This document shows positions 8,625 through 18,522 of a DNA stretch of 64,000 nt, one piece after another (position 1 is the stretch's first letter; each line of letters opens with the position of its first letter). The translations under genes and the position numbers were made by a program. This DNA comes from Thermoanaerobacterium sp. RBIITD. GTDB lineage: Bacteria; Bacillota; Thermoanaerobacteria; Thermoanaerobacterales; Thermoanaerobacteraceae. The notes under the pieces were generated by a model, which worked only from the letters and a program-made list of their open reading frames with translations, was not told the origin of the DNA and made no database searches. The DNA lies in assembly GCF_900205865.1 (NCBI RefSeq), contig NZ_LT906662.1, positions 124,001 to 188,000 on the forward strand, written 5' to 3'.

Positions 8625-10129
8625 CTAATCAACATTGTGTATCAAGGATTTAATATCATCCGGGATCTTTAAACCATTACCCTTTAAACATACAGGATAT
8701 GCTCTATTATCTGTATTATACATATAATCAAACTTCAAGTAATCAATAAATAATTCTGAGTCAACTATTTTTTGAGATTTTGCACAGTTATTTAATATAT
8801 CATATAAATTATTTAGCGAATATCTTCTATAAAGAAGATTATTTTTATCCCAATAATCATAATAAGACTCATAAAAATCAAACGGCTCATTATATAAACT
8901 TAATAAGTACTTCAACGCTTTTTTAAATTTCCCGGAATTATAATATTTTTCAACCAAAAAGGCAATCCCCTTCAATTTTGCAAGTTCCTCATATGTAATG
9001 CTATTTGTTTGCAATACTTCATACGGAGCTTTACTTCTATATATTAATCCAAATTCTTCAGCATTATCCCTTAGCTTTGTACCCTTTAATAACTTTAAAA
9101 ATCCCAATTGAATCTCATCTGGATTTAATTCATATACATCATTAAATGATTCCCTTATTGATTTAAAATCGTCGCCAGGTAAGCCAGCAATTAAATCAAC
9201 ATGAACTTTTATACCACTACCTTTTATTAGTTTTATTCCATTTAGCGCTTTCTCTACATCTGTTGTTCTTAATATTTTCGTAAGTGTACTTTTATTTGTC
9301 GTTTGTATGCCACACTCAAATTGTATTCTTTTTTCAAGGCCTTTTAAATTACTTATAAAATCACTATTTACGAGTTCTGGATTTACTTCACAGTGAAAAA
9401 TCGTATCACCATTATATTTATTATTTCTTCTGCTCTTTTTAGATTGCTATTGAAGGATCTATCGATTAACTTTACAATCCTTGCCCTTTTATTCACAATA
9501 AGTTTCAGTTCTGTCTCTAATTTGTCAATATTAACATATCTCAGTTAATTATCAAGTGATGATAAGCAGTATGAACATTTAAAAGGACACCCTCTTGATG
9601 TCTCGTAGTATATAAGTTTATTAGTAAAATCTTCTCCATCATATGGAAACGGAATATCATCTAAGTTTACATAATCTTTTTCCGGTTTCATTATTATTCT
9701 TTCATCTTTTTCTCTATATGCAATACCATTTATACTATCTATGTTTTTATCCGTATTTAATTTCTCTAACAAGTCTTTAAAAGTTTTTTCACCTTCATTT
9801 AAAACAACATAATCTACATATTTATTCTTTAAAAGATTTACCGCATCATATGATGCTTCGGGCCCACCTAATAAAATTATAATCTTTTTGTTTATCTTTT
9901 TTATATATTCACAAAGATATAATACTTGTTCAATATTCCATATGTAGCACGAAAATTCTACTATATTTGGTTCTCGTTTTAGGATTTCTTTTAAGACGAA
10001 ATCCATATCATCATTTATCGTTGCTTCGAATAATTCTATATTAAATGATTCACAATATTTTTTAATGTTTCTTATTGCTAGATTCATATGATAAAATTTT
10101 GCATTAAGTCCGACTAATAATGCCTTCAT
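8625..10129 (-). pseudogene. B12-binding domain radical SAM protein (DUF4080 type), broken by a nonsense codon and a frameshift
   Basis: The first 194 codons encode a cobalamin-binding domain (residues about 1-130) and the start of a radical SAM domain ending in the cluster motif YYETSRGCPFKCSYCLSS. Then comes TAA (9545-9547). The same frame continues sensibly (LRYVNIDKLE, then IVKLIDRSFN) to about 9425, where a small indel shifts it; the other frame carries on with FHCEVNPELV, GIKVHVDLIAGLPGDD and the C-terminal domain to 8625. The intact protein would be near 500 aa. No neighbouring gene tells its substrate. Two independent lesions show a true pseudogene, not a sequencing slip. Confidence 0.88.
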
Positions 10130-10278
10130 TTTTACACCTCTTAATATATACTATAATAATTATAGCACAGGAAAATTCCAAATAAAGTACATTAATAATT
10201 TAAATTTTTTTAAAGCCTATAATATAATATATCCATGATGATTATTAAAGAAAGGACAGTGATTATATGCAATTTCTA

Positions 10279-10510
10279 AAGTTTAACAAATTATGGCTTT
10301 GATGCAAATCCAATTCAGAATTATATCTCACGACAAATGGAAAGACAGGCAGACTTATTATCTGTACAGTATTTACATGATAAAAACGTCGTTATAAAGC
10401 TTCAAATCGACCTTGCCAAAAGAAGTCTTTCAGACATTGATCCGCCAAAATTTATCGAATGGTTAACATATACACATCCCAGTACTATAGATAGAATTAG
10501 AACAGTATAA
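10279..10510 (+). pseudogene. C-terminal relic of an M48 (Ste24-like) metallopeptidase
   Basis: In one frame this stretch reads NYGFDANPIQNYISRQMERQ, then ADLLSVQYLHDK, and ends DPPKFIEWLTYTHPSTIDRI with a TAA at 10508-10510. SRxxExxAD is the distal zinc-ligand region, and the THPsTxxRI ending is typical, of CAAX-prenyl-protease-like M48 enzymes. The HEXXH half and all membrane segments are gone; the frame is closed by a TAA upstream (10276-10278). Only about 76 of an expected 400 codons remain. Confidence 0.75.
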
Positions 10511-10526
10511 AATTTTGATTTAAGAT

Positions 10527-10556
10527 AAAAAATAAGGATGGCTACACATCCTTATC
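10527..10556 (-). terminator. Terminator of the hom-metQ-amidohydrolase operon
   Basis: On the minus strand AAGGATG-TGTAG-CATCCTT is followed by ATTTTTTATC. The stop codon of the last gene lies in the loop. Confidence 0.85.
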
Positions 10557-11735
10557 CTTATTTTTATTATAAAATTCTTTCTTTATATCACCCAACAAAT
10601 TACCATCTGTTAAGACGTCTATCCCTGTTTGAGCTAATGCTTTAGCTGCCAATAAAGACATTTCTTTTGCATAATTTGAACCTGCAGCTTCACAAAACTT
10701 CTGTGTATGAAGGTCAATCTTTTCTTTTGCAATATTAATAAACGGATGTATAGACGGTATAATATAGCTAACACTGCCCATATCTGTCGAGCCAATAAAA
10801 CCTTGTTCATATGAAATCTCATTATACCCAAGTCCCTTTAAATTAATTGCAAATCTGTCAGCAAGAATTTTATTTGTAACCAAATCATCAAGTTTAATAG
10901 AACTTCTATATGATAATGTAGTTCCCGTTGCTATTTCAGCAGCTTTTCCGCAATTTATTACTTTCTCCACTACTTCATTTAGACAATTTTTGTTCAAAGC
11001 TCTTACAAAGAAATATGCCTTTGCACTATCGGGTATGATATTTGGAGCTTTTCCACCATCAGTTATAATTCCATGTATCCTAACATCAGACTTTAATTGC
11101 TGTCGTAATGCATTTATATTATTAAATAACAATATAAGTGCATCTAAGGCATTTACACCTAAATGAGGTGCAACAGCTGCATGGGACGGTTTTCCTTTAA
11201 AAGAAAATTCTATATCCTGTAATGCTAGTGATGATACATATGGCGTCGTAATGTCATATGGATGTATCATCATAGCAACATCTATATCATTAAAAACGCC
11301 TTTTTTAATCAGCAAAGTTTTATAACCTAAATTTTCTTCAGCCGGTGTTCCTATAAGCACTATATTGCCCTTTATTTGATCTGATAAAATGCTTAATGCT
11401 ATCCCAGCTCCAAAAGATGTAGATGCTATTATATTATGTCCACATGCATGACCCAATTCAGGAAGCGCATCATATTCGAGTATGTAAGCAATTGTCGGAC
11501 CATTTCTAAAACCTGATTTTTTTGCAACAAATGCAGTGGGTAAATCCTCAATATAATTTATTTCAAAGCCATATTTTTTAATTTTATCAGTTAACAAATT
11601 AACTGCATTAAACTCTTTTCCCCCAATTTCTGGATTCTCGTATATTCTATCTGCAACATCAAAAATATCACTTTTTATTTCATCAATTATTTCATCAATT
11701 TTATTTTTTAATGATTTTACTGCATTGCTATCCAC
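10542..11735 (-). CDS. M20 family amidohydrolase/aminoacylase
   Basis: A protein of 397 aa of the M20D group (AbgB/HipO/IAL-like). Metal-binding motifs are visible: EYDALPELGHACGHN, PAEENLGYK, a HP pair in MMIHPYD, and a dimerisation lid domain with GKPSHAAVAPHLGVNALDA. Such enzymes release amino acids from N-acyl or amide conjugates. It is the last gene of a SAM-riboswitch-controlled operon (hom, metQ, then this gene), which suggests a methionine-related N-acyl compound as substrate; that is an inference. The start is a GTG at 11735 after AAGGATGTG. A longer ORF in another frame inside it is only a shadow. Confidence 0.88.
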   Translation of the reverse strand: MDSNAVKSLKNKIDEIIDEIKSDIFDVADRIYENPEIGGKEFNAVNLLTDKIKKYGFEINYIEDLPTAFVAKKSGFRNGPTIAYILEYDALPELGHACGHNIIASTSFGAGIALSILSDQIKGNIVLIGTPAEENLGYKTLLIKKGVFNDIDVAMMIHPYDITTPYVSSLALQDIEFSFKGKPSHAAVAPHLGVNALDALILLFNNINALRQQLKSDVRIHGIITDGGKAPNIIPDSAKAYFFVRALNKNCLNEVVEKVINCGKAAEIATGTTLSYRSSIKLDDLVTNKILADRFAINLKGLGYNEISYEQGFIGSTDMGSVSYIIPSIHPFINIAKEKIDLHTQKFCEAAGSNYAKEMSLLAAKALAQTGIDVLTDGNLLGDIKKEFYNKNKDKDV

Positions 11736-11775
11736 GAAATGTCACATCCTTAATAAATTATTATATTAAAATATT

Positions 11776-12594
11776 TTAAAATGCTGGTATTACAGAACCT
11801 TTAAACTTCTCTTCGATAAACTTTTTTATCTCCGGTGATTGGTATGCTTTTAATAACTCATTAAGAACTGGTTTTCCTTTATCCTCTTCCCTTATTGCTA
11901 TAATATTAACATATTGAGAATCTGGTTTTTCCGCAAAAATAGCATCTTTTTGTGGATTTAATCCTAGTGGTAAAGCAAAATTCGAATTAACTGCAGCTGC
12001 ATCTACATCTTGTAATACTCTTGCAGTTTGTGCTGCTTCTATTTCAGAAATTTTTATATTCTTTTTATTTTCAATTATATCATTGACAGTTGCACCTACA
12101 TTTTCGCCATTTTTTAATTTAAAAAGGCCAGCCCTCGATAAAAGAATTAATGCTCTAGCGCCATTTGTAGGATCATTTGGTATTGCAATTTTAGCACCAT
12201 TAGGTAAATCATTTATAGATTTATACTTTTTTGAATATATTCCCATCGGTGCTATTATTGTTTTACCTAGAATTGCTAGTTTTAAATTGTGATCCTTTAT
12301 AAATTTATTAAAATATGGTATATGTTGAAATACATTTGCATCAATTTCTTTTTGTGCAAGAGCTAAATTAGGTTGCACATAGTCATTAAAGATGACAATT
12401 TGAAGATCTATGTTCTTTTTAGCTAATATAGGCTTTACTTGTTCCAAAATCTGTGCCATCGGTCCATCTGTTGCACCAACTTTTAATATTTGCTTCTTTC
12501 CGTTTATATTAGAATTACTTGTTTTTGAACCACAGCCTGATAAAATACTAGAAAAAATTAATATAACTAAAATGTACGTTAAAAATCTTTTCAC
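11776..12594 (-). CDS. metQ: Methionine-type ABC transporter substrate-binding lipoprotein (MetQ/NlpA)
   Basis: About 272 aa. The signal sequence ends in a lipobox SSILSGC (the cysteine lipidated), followed by the NlpA fold: VGATDGPMAQILEQVKP, NVFQHIPYFNKFIKDH, YSKKYKSINDLPNGAKIAIP, NDPTNGARAL and AAVNSNFALPLGLNP. MetQ proteins bind L- or D-methionine outside the membrane and deliver it to MetNI. No metN or metI gene lies here, so the permease must be elsewhere. The GTG at 12594 is preferred to an ATG nine bases upstream because that ATG touches the GGGAGG ribosome site. It lies between hom and the amidohydrolase in an S-box operon. Confidence 0.88.
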   Translation of the reverse strand: MKRFLTYILVILIFSSILSGCGSKTSNSNINGKKQILKVGATDGPMAQILEQVKPILAKKNIDLQIVIFNDYVQPNLALAQKEIDANVFQHIPYFNKFIKDHNLKLAILGKTIIAPMGIYSKKYKSINDLPNGAKIAIPNDPTNGARALILLSRAGLFKLKNGENVGATVNDIIENKKNIKISEIEAAQTARVLQDVDAAAVNSNFALPLGLNPQKDAIFAEKPDSQYVNIIAIREEDKGKPVLNELLKAYQSPEIKKFIEEKFKGSVIPAF

Positions 12595-12672
12595 ATTAGT
12601 CATCCTCCCAAATTTTCATAAAACATTAAATTATTTATATTTAAAATTATTAAATAACTTTAATTTAATCTC

Positions 12673-13962
12673 TTATACTACTATACTGCTTTCAACCTTC
12701 TCCAATTTACTGCCATCATTTTCATTCATTAAAACCTTGTAAAAACTTTCAATATTGATGAATTTACTGTTTTCAAGCACCTCCTTTAATGAATCTATAT
12801 CTGATTTATCAGCAATAAATATTGCAATAAATGTATTATTTTCATAAATTTGATTAATAAATGAAATCCCATTATCACTAAAAATCGTAAATAGATTTTT
12901 TAAGCTGAATTTACTTTTGATTTTTAACCTTATATAATAAGTATTTGTTAGATTATTATTATATACATATTTAGTTTCTTTAGTAATTTCTTCATTTATG
13001 TTAAACCCAAATAGGATATTAAGTAAATCACTTACGATTGCGTCACCTGTTGGCAATTGTCCCGCACCTTTACCTATAAAGATATATTCTCCAAAGTTAT
13101 CTCCGCGAACAATTACTGCATTTTTAACGTCATTTATATGTGACAGAACATTGTCATTATTAATTAGAACTGGTTCAACTCCTGCATAAATATTACCATT
13201 GACATTTTTGGCCCATGCAAGCAATTTTACAGTATAATTTAGCTTTTTAAAATACTCAATATCCTCTTCTTTTATTTCATCTATACCTCTTCTGTATATA
13301 GAATTTACTTTGATATTAGCTCCAAAAACTTTCCGTATTAATATTACAAGTTTATATAATGCATCATACCCCTTAATATCATTGTCGGGGTTGCTTTCTG
13401 CATATCCTAAAATTTGGGCCTGCTTCAAAGCTTCCAAAAAGCTGCATTGCTTATTTATCATCTGTGTTAAAATATAATTTGTTGTTCCATTTACAATGCC
13501 ACAAATATAATTTATATTATCTGTAACATTTAACTTTTCTATTTGATGGATAATTGGAATTGCACCTGCAACACTTGCCTCATACTTTAATTGGACTTTA
13601 AATTCTTTTGCAAGTGAATATAACTCAACTCCATGTTTTGCAATTAATTCTTTATTAGCTGTAATTACATGTTTTCCGGCATATAAAGCTTTCTTTATAT
13701 ATTCATAAGTTGGACTTGTTCCTCCAATAGCTTCAATTACAATTTTTATCTCTTTGTCATATATAATATCATCGATATTAACAGTAAGTATTCTTTCTAT
13801 GCCATTGATGCCTCTTTGTTTATTAAGATGTTTAACAAGTATCTTTTTTATATTAACTTCATATCCGGTTTTCTCTTTAATTAAATTTTTTCTTGAATTT
13901 ATTATCTTAAAAGCTCCACTGCCGACAGTACCAAGACCCAATAGCCCAATTTTAATTTCCAT
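12673..13962 (-). CDS. hom: Homoserine dehydrogenase
   Basis: A protein of 429 aa catalysing NAD(P)H-dependent reduction of aspartate semialdehyde to homoserine, the branch point to methionine and threonine. The N-terminus IGLLGLGTVGSGAFKII is the nucleotide-binding motif; then VITANKELIAKHG, GIVNGTTNYILTQM and ESNPDNDIKGYDALYKLVIL give the catalytic domain with the conserved lysine/aspartate region, and residues about 345-415 look like a C-terminal ACT domain for feedback control. The ATG at 13962 follows a G-rich site (GGGGGG). It heads the operon behind the SAM-I leader, so here it is tied to methionine supply. Confidence 0.93.
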   Translation of the reverse strand: MEIKIGLLGLGTVGSGAFKIINSRKNLIKEKTGYEVNIKKILVKHLNKQRGINGIERILTVNIDDIIYDKEIKIVIEAIGGTSPTYEYIKKALYAGKHVITANKELIAKHGVELYSLAKEFKVQLKYEASVAGAIPIIHQIEKLNVTDNINYICGIVNGTTNYILTQMINKQCSFLEALKQAQILGYAESNPDNDIKGYDALYKLVILIRKVFGANIKVNSIYRRGIDEIKEEDIEYFKKLNYTVKLLAWAKNVNGNIYAGVEPVLINNDNVLSHINDVKNAVIVRGDNFGEYIFIGKGAGQLPTGDAIVSDLLNILFGFNINEEITKETKYVYNNNLTNTYYIRLKIKSKFSLKNLFTIFSDNGISFINQIYENNTFIAIFIADKSDIDSLKEVLENSKFINIESFYKVLMNENDGSKLEKVESSIVV

Positions 13963-13984
13963 TGTTAAATACCCCCCAAAATTT

Positions 13985-14140
13985 AAAGCCCCCTTCGATG
14001 ATGAAGAGGGCTAAATGTCCGCCGCTCCTCTCATCTTTCAAGGTTTCCCTTGCAGGATTTGGCACCGGGCGCATCAGATGATTGATGCCGGTTGCCGGGT
14101 TTCATCGGGCCAGTCCCTCCACCACTCTTGATAAGAGGCT
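13985..14140 (-). promoter_or_regulatory. SAM-I (S-box) riboswitch before hom
   Basis: Read on the minus strand the leader has all S-box landmarks: CTTATCAAGAGTGGTGGAGG, GGCCCGATGAAACCCGGCAA, GGTGCCAAATCCTGCA and the closing GATGAGAGGAGCG. An intrinsic terminator (13985-14012; GCCCTCTTC against GAAGGGGGC, then TTTAAATTTT) follows. Binding of S-adenosylmethionine should favour the terminator and stop hom-metQ-amidohydrolase transcription. Confidence 0.97.
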
Positions 14141-14289
14141 TTATTAATATCTGATTTTCATTTAAATAAATATTATCATTTTATTTATATTATGTCAAGT
14201 TAATTCATTTAACGGCAGCCATGAGAAATAAGTTTTTTATGATAGACTTATATGCTAAAAATATATAACTATAATTTGTATATTTGATA

Positions 14290-14690
14290 AAGGCTTGTTC
14301 TGTTTAAGCTCAGAAGCTCCGCTTGCTTACTTATACTGAGTTTCTTATTACCCCTTTCTTTCATGTTTATGCGATCTTCACGGGATTTAGAGTCTTCCAG
14401 ATTTTTTAAGCCACGTAATTTCATACGATAGTTGTCCTATTTGTCTTAGCAATTCATACTTCTCTTTTTCATAAGACTCTTTTACTTTATCAATTTCATC
14501 TGTCCCTTTATCAAATGCTTTTGCCGCATTTGATAAAAATTCTGCTTTCCATCGGCTCAATTGATTTGAATGAATTTTATATTCTGCTGCAATTTCATTT
14601 AATGTTTTTCTTCACGCAGAACCTCAATTACTATTTTCATTTTTTCTTCCGGTGTAAATTTTCTCCTTTTATTCTTACTCTTATTCTAAC
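14290..14690 (-). pseudogene. Relic of an IS3-family insertion sequence (orfA and the start of orfB)
   Basis: The minus strand reads RRKFTPEEKMKIVIEVLREE, then after a one-base slip LNEIAAEYKIHSNQLSRWKA and a coiled coil (VKESYEKEKYELLRQIGQLS): the helix-turn-helix and leucine-zipper part of an IS3 OrfA. A short orfB start follows (LSISKQAELLSLNRT). The DDE domain is missing, so the copy is dead. Confidence 0.82.
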
Positions 14691-14855
14691 TTATTTTTAA
14701 CATTTTGTCTGTATTAATTTATGGTATCATTATAGTGATATATTCAAGTTAGATTGCAACTGTTAGTGATATAAAAATAGTTCTTGAAGATTGCTTAAAT
14801 GAAAGTATCTAAGATTTGTACAAGTTTAAAAACTTTAAAATGAGGAGGTACTTTA

Positions 14856-15480
14856 ATGGAGATACAGATAGGTATAAAAAAGCAATTTAGATATTTGGCT
14901 TTACCAATTATTTGGCACATTTTAGATTTATTTTTGGCTAGTAGTATTAGTAAGGTATATAGGATTTATCTTGAATTTGTGTTTTACACAGGGTTATCTT
15001 TGTATTTTATAGCAATTGGTTCCATCAGTTTCAAAAGTTTATTGGATGAGTAGAAAAGTGGAAAAACGTTCTGGAGACTTGTTTTATATACTATAATAGG
15101 AGAAATAATTGCCTTTGGAATTGGAATGACAATTTCAGTTATGTTGCCACATGTTGATGCTGGTATAAATGTTTATAAAATAACTGGATGGCCATCATTT
15201 ATAACTTTTATCATATCAACAATATTTCTCTTCCTTCAATAGCTGAAGAAGCCTTTTATAGAAAGGAATAATAAATTTTAATAATAAAATTTTACTTACT
15301 TTATCCTCCATTATCGGAATTATATTATATGCAAGTGGTCACTCACTAAAGCCTTTAGTACTATTAATTTCAGCTATCTGGGGTATCCCATTTACTATAT
15401 CATATGTTAAATGACTGCGCACTTTATATGCAATCTTTTGGCAAATGGTGCAACTGCCATCTTTATTGCAGCTAAAATGT
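14856..15480 (+). pseudogene. CPBP-family intramembrane protease, decayed
   Basis: It starts well (AGGAGG, ATG at 14856) and encodes two membrane segments before TAG at 15051-15053. The same frame goes on (TFWRLVLYTIIGEIIAFGIG and GWPSFITFIISTIFL); after an indel near 15238 another frame gives IAEEAFYRK, the EExxxR motif of CPBP (CAAX/Abi-type) proteases, then SSIIGIILYASGHSLKPLVL with the second histidine motif. At least two frameshifts and one nonsense codon are present. CPBP proteases often mature or give immunity to bacteriocins, but no such gene is beside it. Confidence 0.75.
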
Positions 15481-15559
15481 TAAAAACATAGAACAATATA
15501 ATAAAACAATCTGATAAAGTAAAATTTTTGTAAAGAAATGTTAGGTAATGTTGATACAT

Positions 15560-15880
15560 GGATGATTTTTTAGGAAGATTATTTCTCACAATTGGTATTC
15601 TATTACTTTTTTTACTATTAGAAATAATACTAAAATATTTTCCTCCTAAAATGATAAATAATTTTTATGGCTAGAGACGATTTTGGTAATGTGAACTATA
15701 CAGCATCTAAATTGGAATTTATATTTTTTGCTTCTATTATTACAGTTATTATGTTATATCGCAGTTAAATATTCGCAAACAAAAAGTAAAAAACAAATTT
15801 TTCATGGCGTCTATGATATTATGGGAGGAATTATTATATTACTCTTTGATATACCCGTTTCTACTGTTAATTAAATCAGG
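15560..15880 (+). other. Decayed membrane-protein-like coding sequence, unrecognised
   Basis: Short frames on the plus strand give hydrophobic peptides (FLGRLFLTIGILLLFLLLEI, later ILWEELLYYSLIYPFLLLI), interrupted by several stops. It may be a second dead small membrane protein gene following the CPBP relic. I recognise no family. Confidence 0.35.
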
Positions 15881-16010
15881 ATACTTCCACTGAAAGAAAA
15901 TTCTTTATCTCCTCTTTCATAAGAATTTCCATTTTTTAATAAATGCATTTAGTAAATTTTCTAATTGATTTCCAAAGTTATTTTACGCTATGCTATCCAT
16001 AGTAAGATAG

Positions 16011-16063
16011 AAAGGTAACCTCTTACTATTTCTTATTGACATTAATTGAGGCTACCTTATTTT
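16011..16063 (+). terminator. Possible terminator hairpin
   Basis: AAGGTAACCTC and GAGGCTACCTT pair with one mismatch across a 30-base loop and are followed by TATTTTTCTC on the plus strand. It lies between the decayed region and the convergent glycosidase gene. Confidence 0.45.
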
Positions 16064-16153
16064 TCTCTATTAGTCAAGTTATTTACACAAAATATTATAC
16101 ATCATCTCAGATACTTTTTAATTACAACTTATATTTTATTTTTAAATACATTT

Positions 16154-18394
16154 CTATAGAAATAAATATTCTACGTTTTTTAAATTCAATTCAATTTTTG
16201 ACTCATCAAAAACATATGGCGACTTTGCTTTTAAAGTTATTTTGCCAGTTTTTCTTTTAGATTTAACATAAACTGCTCCTCTTCCTGCTTCCAATGTTAA
16301 TGGGTTTTCACCAATAAGCTCACCATTCTCATTTATTTCAAATATTACTGGTATATTAGCATAGGGTAAAACAGAATCATTTCTATCAACAACAGCTACA
16401 GTTACTCTTGTGCAATCTCCGCCATCAGCATAAAGTTCAGTATCATCAGATTTTAAAATCAATTTATATGGTTTATCATATGGCCTTAATGTATGTTTTG
16501 CAACTTCAATCCCGTTTATAATTCCAATTGCCGAAATTTCAGCATTATTGACTCGCACATCCATATAGTCAATTCCGACTTCTTTTAATGAAACTTCAAA
16601 TGGAGGATGTGGCAAGCTAGGAAAGTCAACCCTGTTTGGAGACAACAACTTTAAAAATTTATTATTAATATATAAACTTACTGAATCACAGTTACTAAAT
16701 ATCAGTAATTTATCTCCATTTTCTTCTTCAAAAGACGGAATTAGGTAAGAAGCTATGAATACATACGCCCCATATAATTGTGGGTCTGCCTGACTTCTGT
16801 AAAAATGTGCTGCAAACTTTGGAAGCCTAAAAATATCAGACACGCCATGATAGCATATATTATCTCCAGAGCCAAATGCGCTTGTAGTGTTATAGTCAAA
16901 TGCACACCATCCTGATGCTCCTGCCATGTTTGGTATTCCATATTGTTTATCTTGAATAAGAGCATGTAATCTCGCATGGTTAATAAGCCTTTGTAAGTTA
17001 TCATATGATTTTGTTGGATACATATGACCAAGATATTCAGTTACTAAATATTTGCTGTGGTTAGGTAATTGTATTTTTCCCTCTAAATTGTAGATAAAGT
17101 CATTATATGTAAAAACGTCCTCGAGTTTTTCGCTGTCTCTCAAATACCTAACACCACCTGTTGGCCTGCTTCTATCCAAGGTATGTGCTATTTTATTTGT
17201 TTGTGTATAAAATTCATGGTCATCAAGGGATTCATTTATTCTTACACCCCACATAAATATGCATGGATGGTTTCTATCTCTTAATATCATCTCTTTAACA
17301 TTTTCTTTTGCTATATGTTTCCATTCATTGTCACCAATATGCTGCCATCCAGGAATTTCTTCAAAGACTAATAGCCCTATTTCATCACATCTTTCTAAAA
17401 ATGAAACAGCTTGCGGATAGTGTGATGTTCTAACATAATTAAGCCCTAATTCGTATTTTAATATATCAGCATCCTTTCTTTGAACTCTATCTGGCATCGC
17501 ACCTCCAACATATGGGAATGTTTGGTGTCTATTCAGCCCTCTCAATTTTAAAGGTTCACCATTGATATAAAACTTACCATCATCTCCAAAGTAAACAGTT
17601 CTTAAGCCTGTCTTAAATGTATAATCATCCAAAACTGTATTATTAACAATTAGTTTTACTACTACACTATAAAGATGTGGATGATCTGGATGCCATGTCA
17701 GTGGATTATCGATTTTGATTTTCTGAATAATTTCTTTTTCTATCTCCTCAACATCAATAATTGAAGATGAACACACCTCTCCATCTTTATTTATAATCTC
17801 TGTCAATATTTTAGAACCGTTTATCTTAGTTCCCTGTAATGTCGTTGAAATTAAAACCTCTGCAGAATATTTATCCAATTTATCAACAACAAAATATACA
17901 TCTTTTATATGAAATTCATTTACAATTTTAATAAAAACATTTCTATATATACCACCAAAAAGCATATAATCTACAATATATCCTTCAGGAGGTATCTCAG
18001 GATGTTTATTTGAGTCAACCTGAACTGCAATTAAGTTATCATTATCACCATATTTAATATAGTTGGTAATATCTAATTCAAAAGGTGTGTAACCGCCTTT
18101 ATGTTCACCAACATAATTACCATTCACATAAACTTTTGCAATCGTCATTACTCCTTCAAAATGAACATAAATCTTTTTTCCCTCATATTTCTTATCAATT
18201 CGAAAATGCTTTCTGTACCACGAAACAAATCTATAATCATCCTCGTTAAAATAATGATGTGGCAAAATTTTATTAGTATGTGGTAAGCTTATTTTTTCAA
18301 AACCACTTTCATCGCAATAAACCTTATCACCATCCGATGTGTTTTCTGGAATGTACAACCAGTCAATATTGAAATTCATTACCTTTCTTTCCAT
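16154..18394 (-). CDS. Glycoside hydrolase family 2 protein (beta-galactosidase/beta-glucuronidase-like)
   Basis: A protein of 746 aa without a signal peptide, so probably cytosolic. Domains in order: a GH2 sugar-binding jelly roll (about 1-165; HFEGVMTIAKVYVNGNYVGE, GGYTPFELDITNYI), an Ig-like domain (165-265), the TIM barrel (265-550; GLNRHQTFPYVGGAMP, HPCIFMWGVRINES with the acid/base Glu, LVTEYLGH with the probable nucleophile Glu) and C-terminal Ig-like domains ending near 740. It is the fourth gene after a sugar ABC importer and so probably cleaves the imported oligosaccharide. The exact linkage cannot be told. The start ATG lies after AAAGGAG. Confidence 0.9.
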   Translation of the reverse strand: MERKVMNFNIDWLYIPENTSDGDKVYCDESGFEKISLPHTNKILPHHYFNEDDYRFVSWYRKHFRIDKKYEGKKIYVHFEGVMTIAKVYVNGNYVGEHKGGYTPFELDITNYIKYGDNDNLIAVQVDSNKHPEIPPEGYIVDYMLFGGIYRNVFIKIVNEFHIKDVYFVVDKLDKYSAEVLISTTLQGTKINGSKILTEIINKDGEVCSSSIIDVEEIEKEIIQKIKIDNPLTWHPDHPHLYSVVVKLIVNNTVLDDYTFKTGLRTVYFGDDGKFYINGEPLKLRGLNRHQTFPYVGGAMPDRVQRKDADILKYELGLNYVRTSHYPQAVSFLERCDEIGLLVFEEIPGWQHIGDNEWKHIAKENVKEMILRDRNHPCIFMWGVRINESLDDHEFYTQTNKIAHTLDRSRPTGGVRYLRDSEKLEDVFTYNDFIYNLEGKIQLPNHSKYLVTEYLGHMYPTKSYDNLQRLINHARLHALIQDKQYGIPNMAGASGWCAFDYNTTSAFGSGDNICYHGVSDIFRLPKFAAHFYRSQADPQLYGAYVFIASYLIPSFEEENGDKLLIFSNCDSVSLYINNKFLKLLSPNRVDFPSLPHPPFEVSLKEVGIDYMDVRVNNAEISAIGIINGIEVAKHTLRPYDKPYKLILKSDDTELYADGGDCTRVTVAVVDRNDSVLPYANIPVIFEINENGELIGENPLTLEAGRGAVYVKSKRKTGKITLKAKSPYVFDESKIELNLKNVEYLFL

Positions 18395-18522
18395 CAGTTT
18401 TCATTCTCCTTTTTTAATTTTTCTTTTAATTTTTAAAATTGTAAATATTTTATTACTCTCAATACTCTTTCATCATTTGTAATCACAAATAAATTAAATC
18501 TTAATTATATAGAAAATTTAAC

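Noticed and set aside
15890-16010. Possible transposase N-terminus on the minus strand (FGNQLENLLNAFIKKWKF)
   Set aside because: Stops within a few codons and the resemblance to known transposases is too weak.
16753-17031. A frame within the GH2 gene
   Set aside because: Out of frame with the intact glycosidase and without its own start signals.
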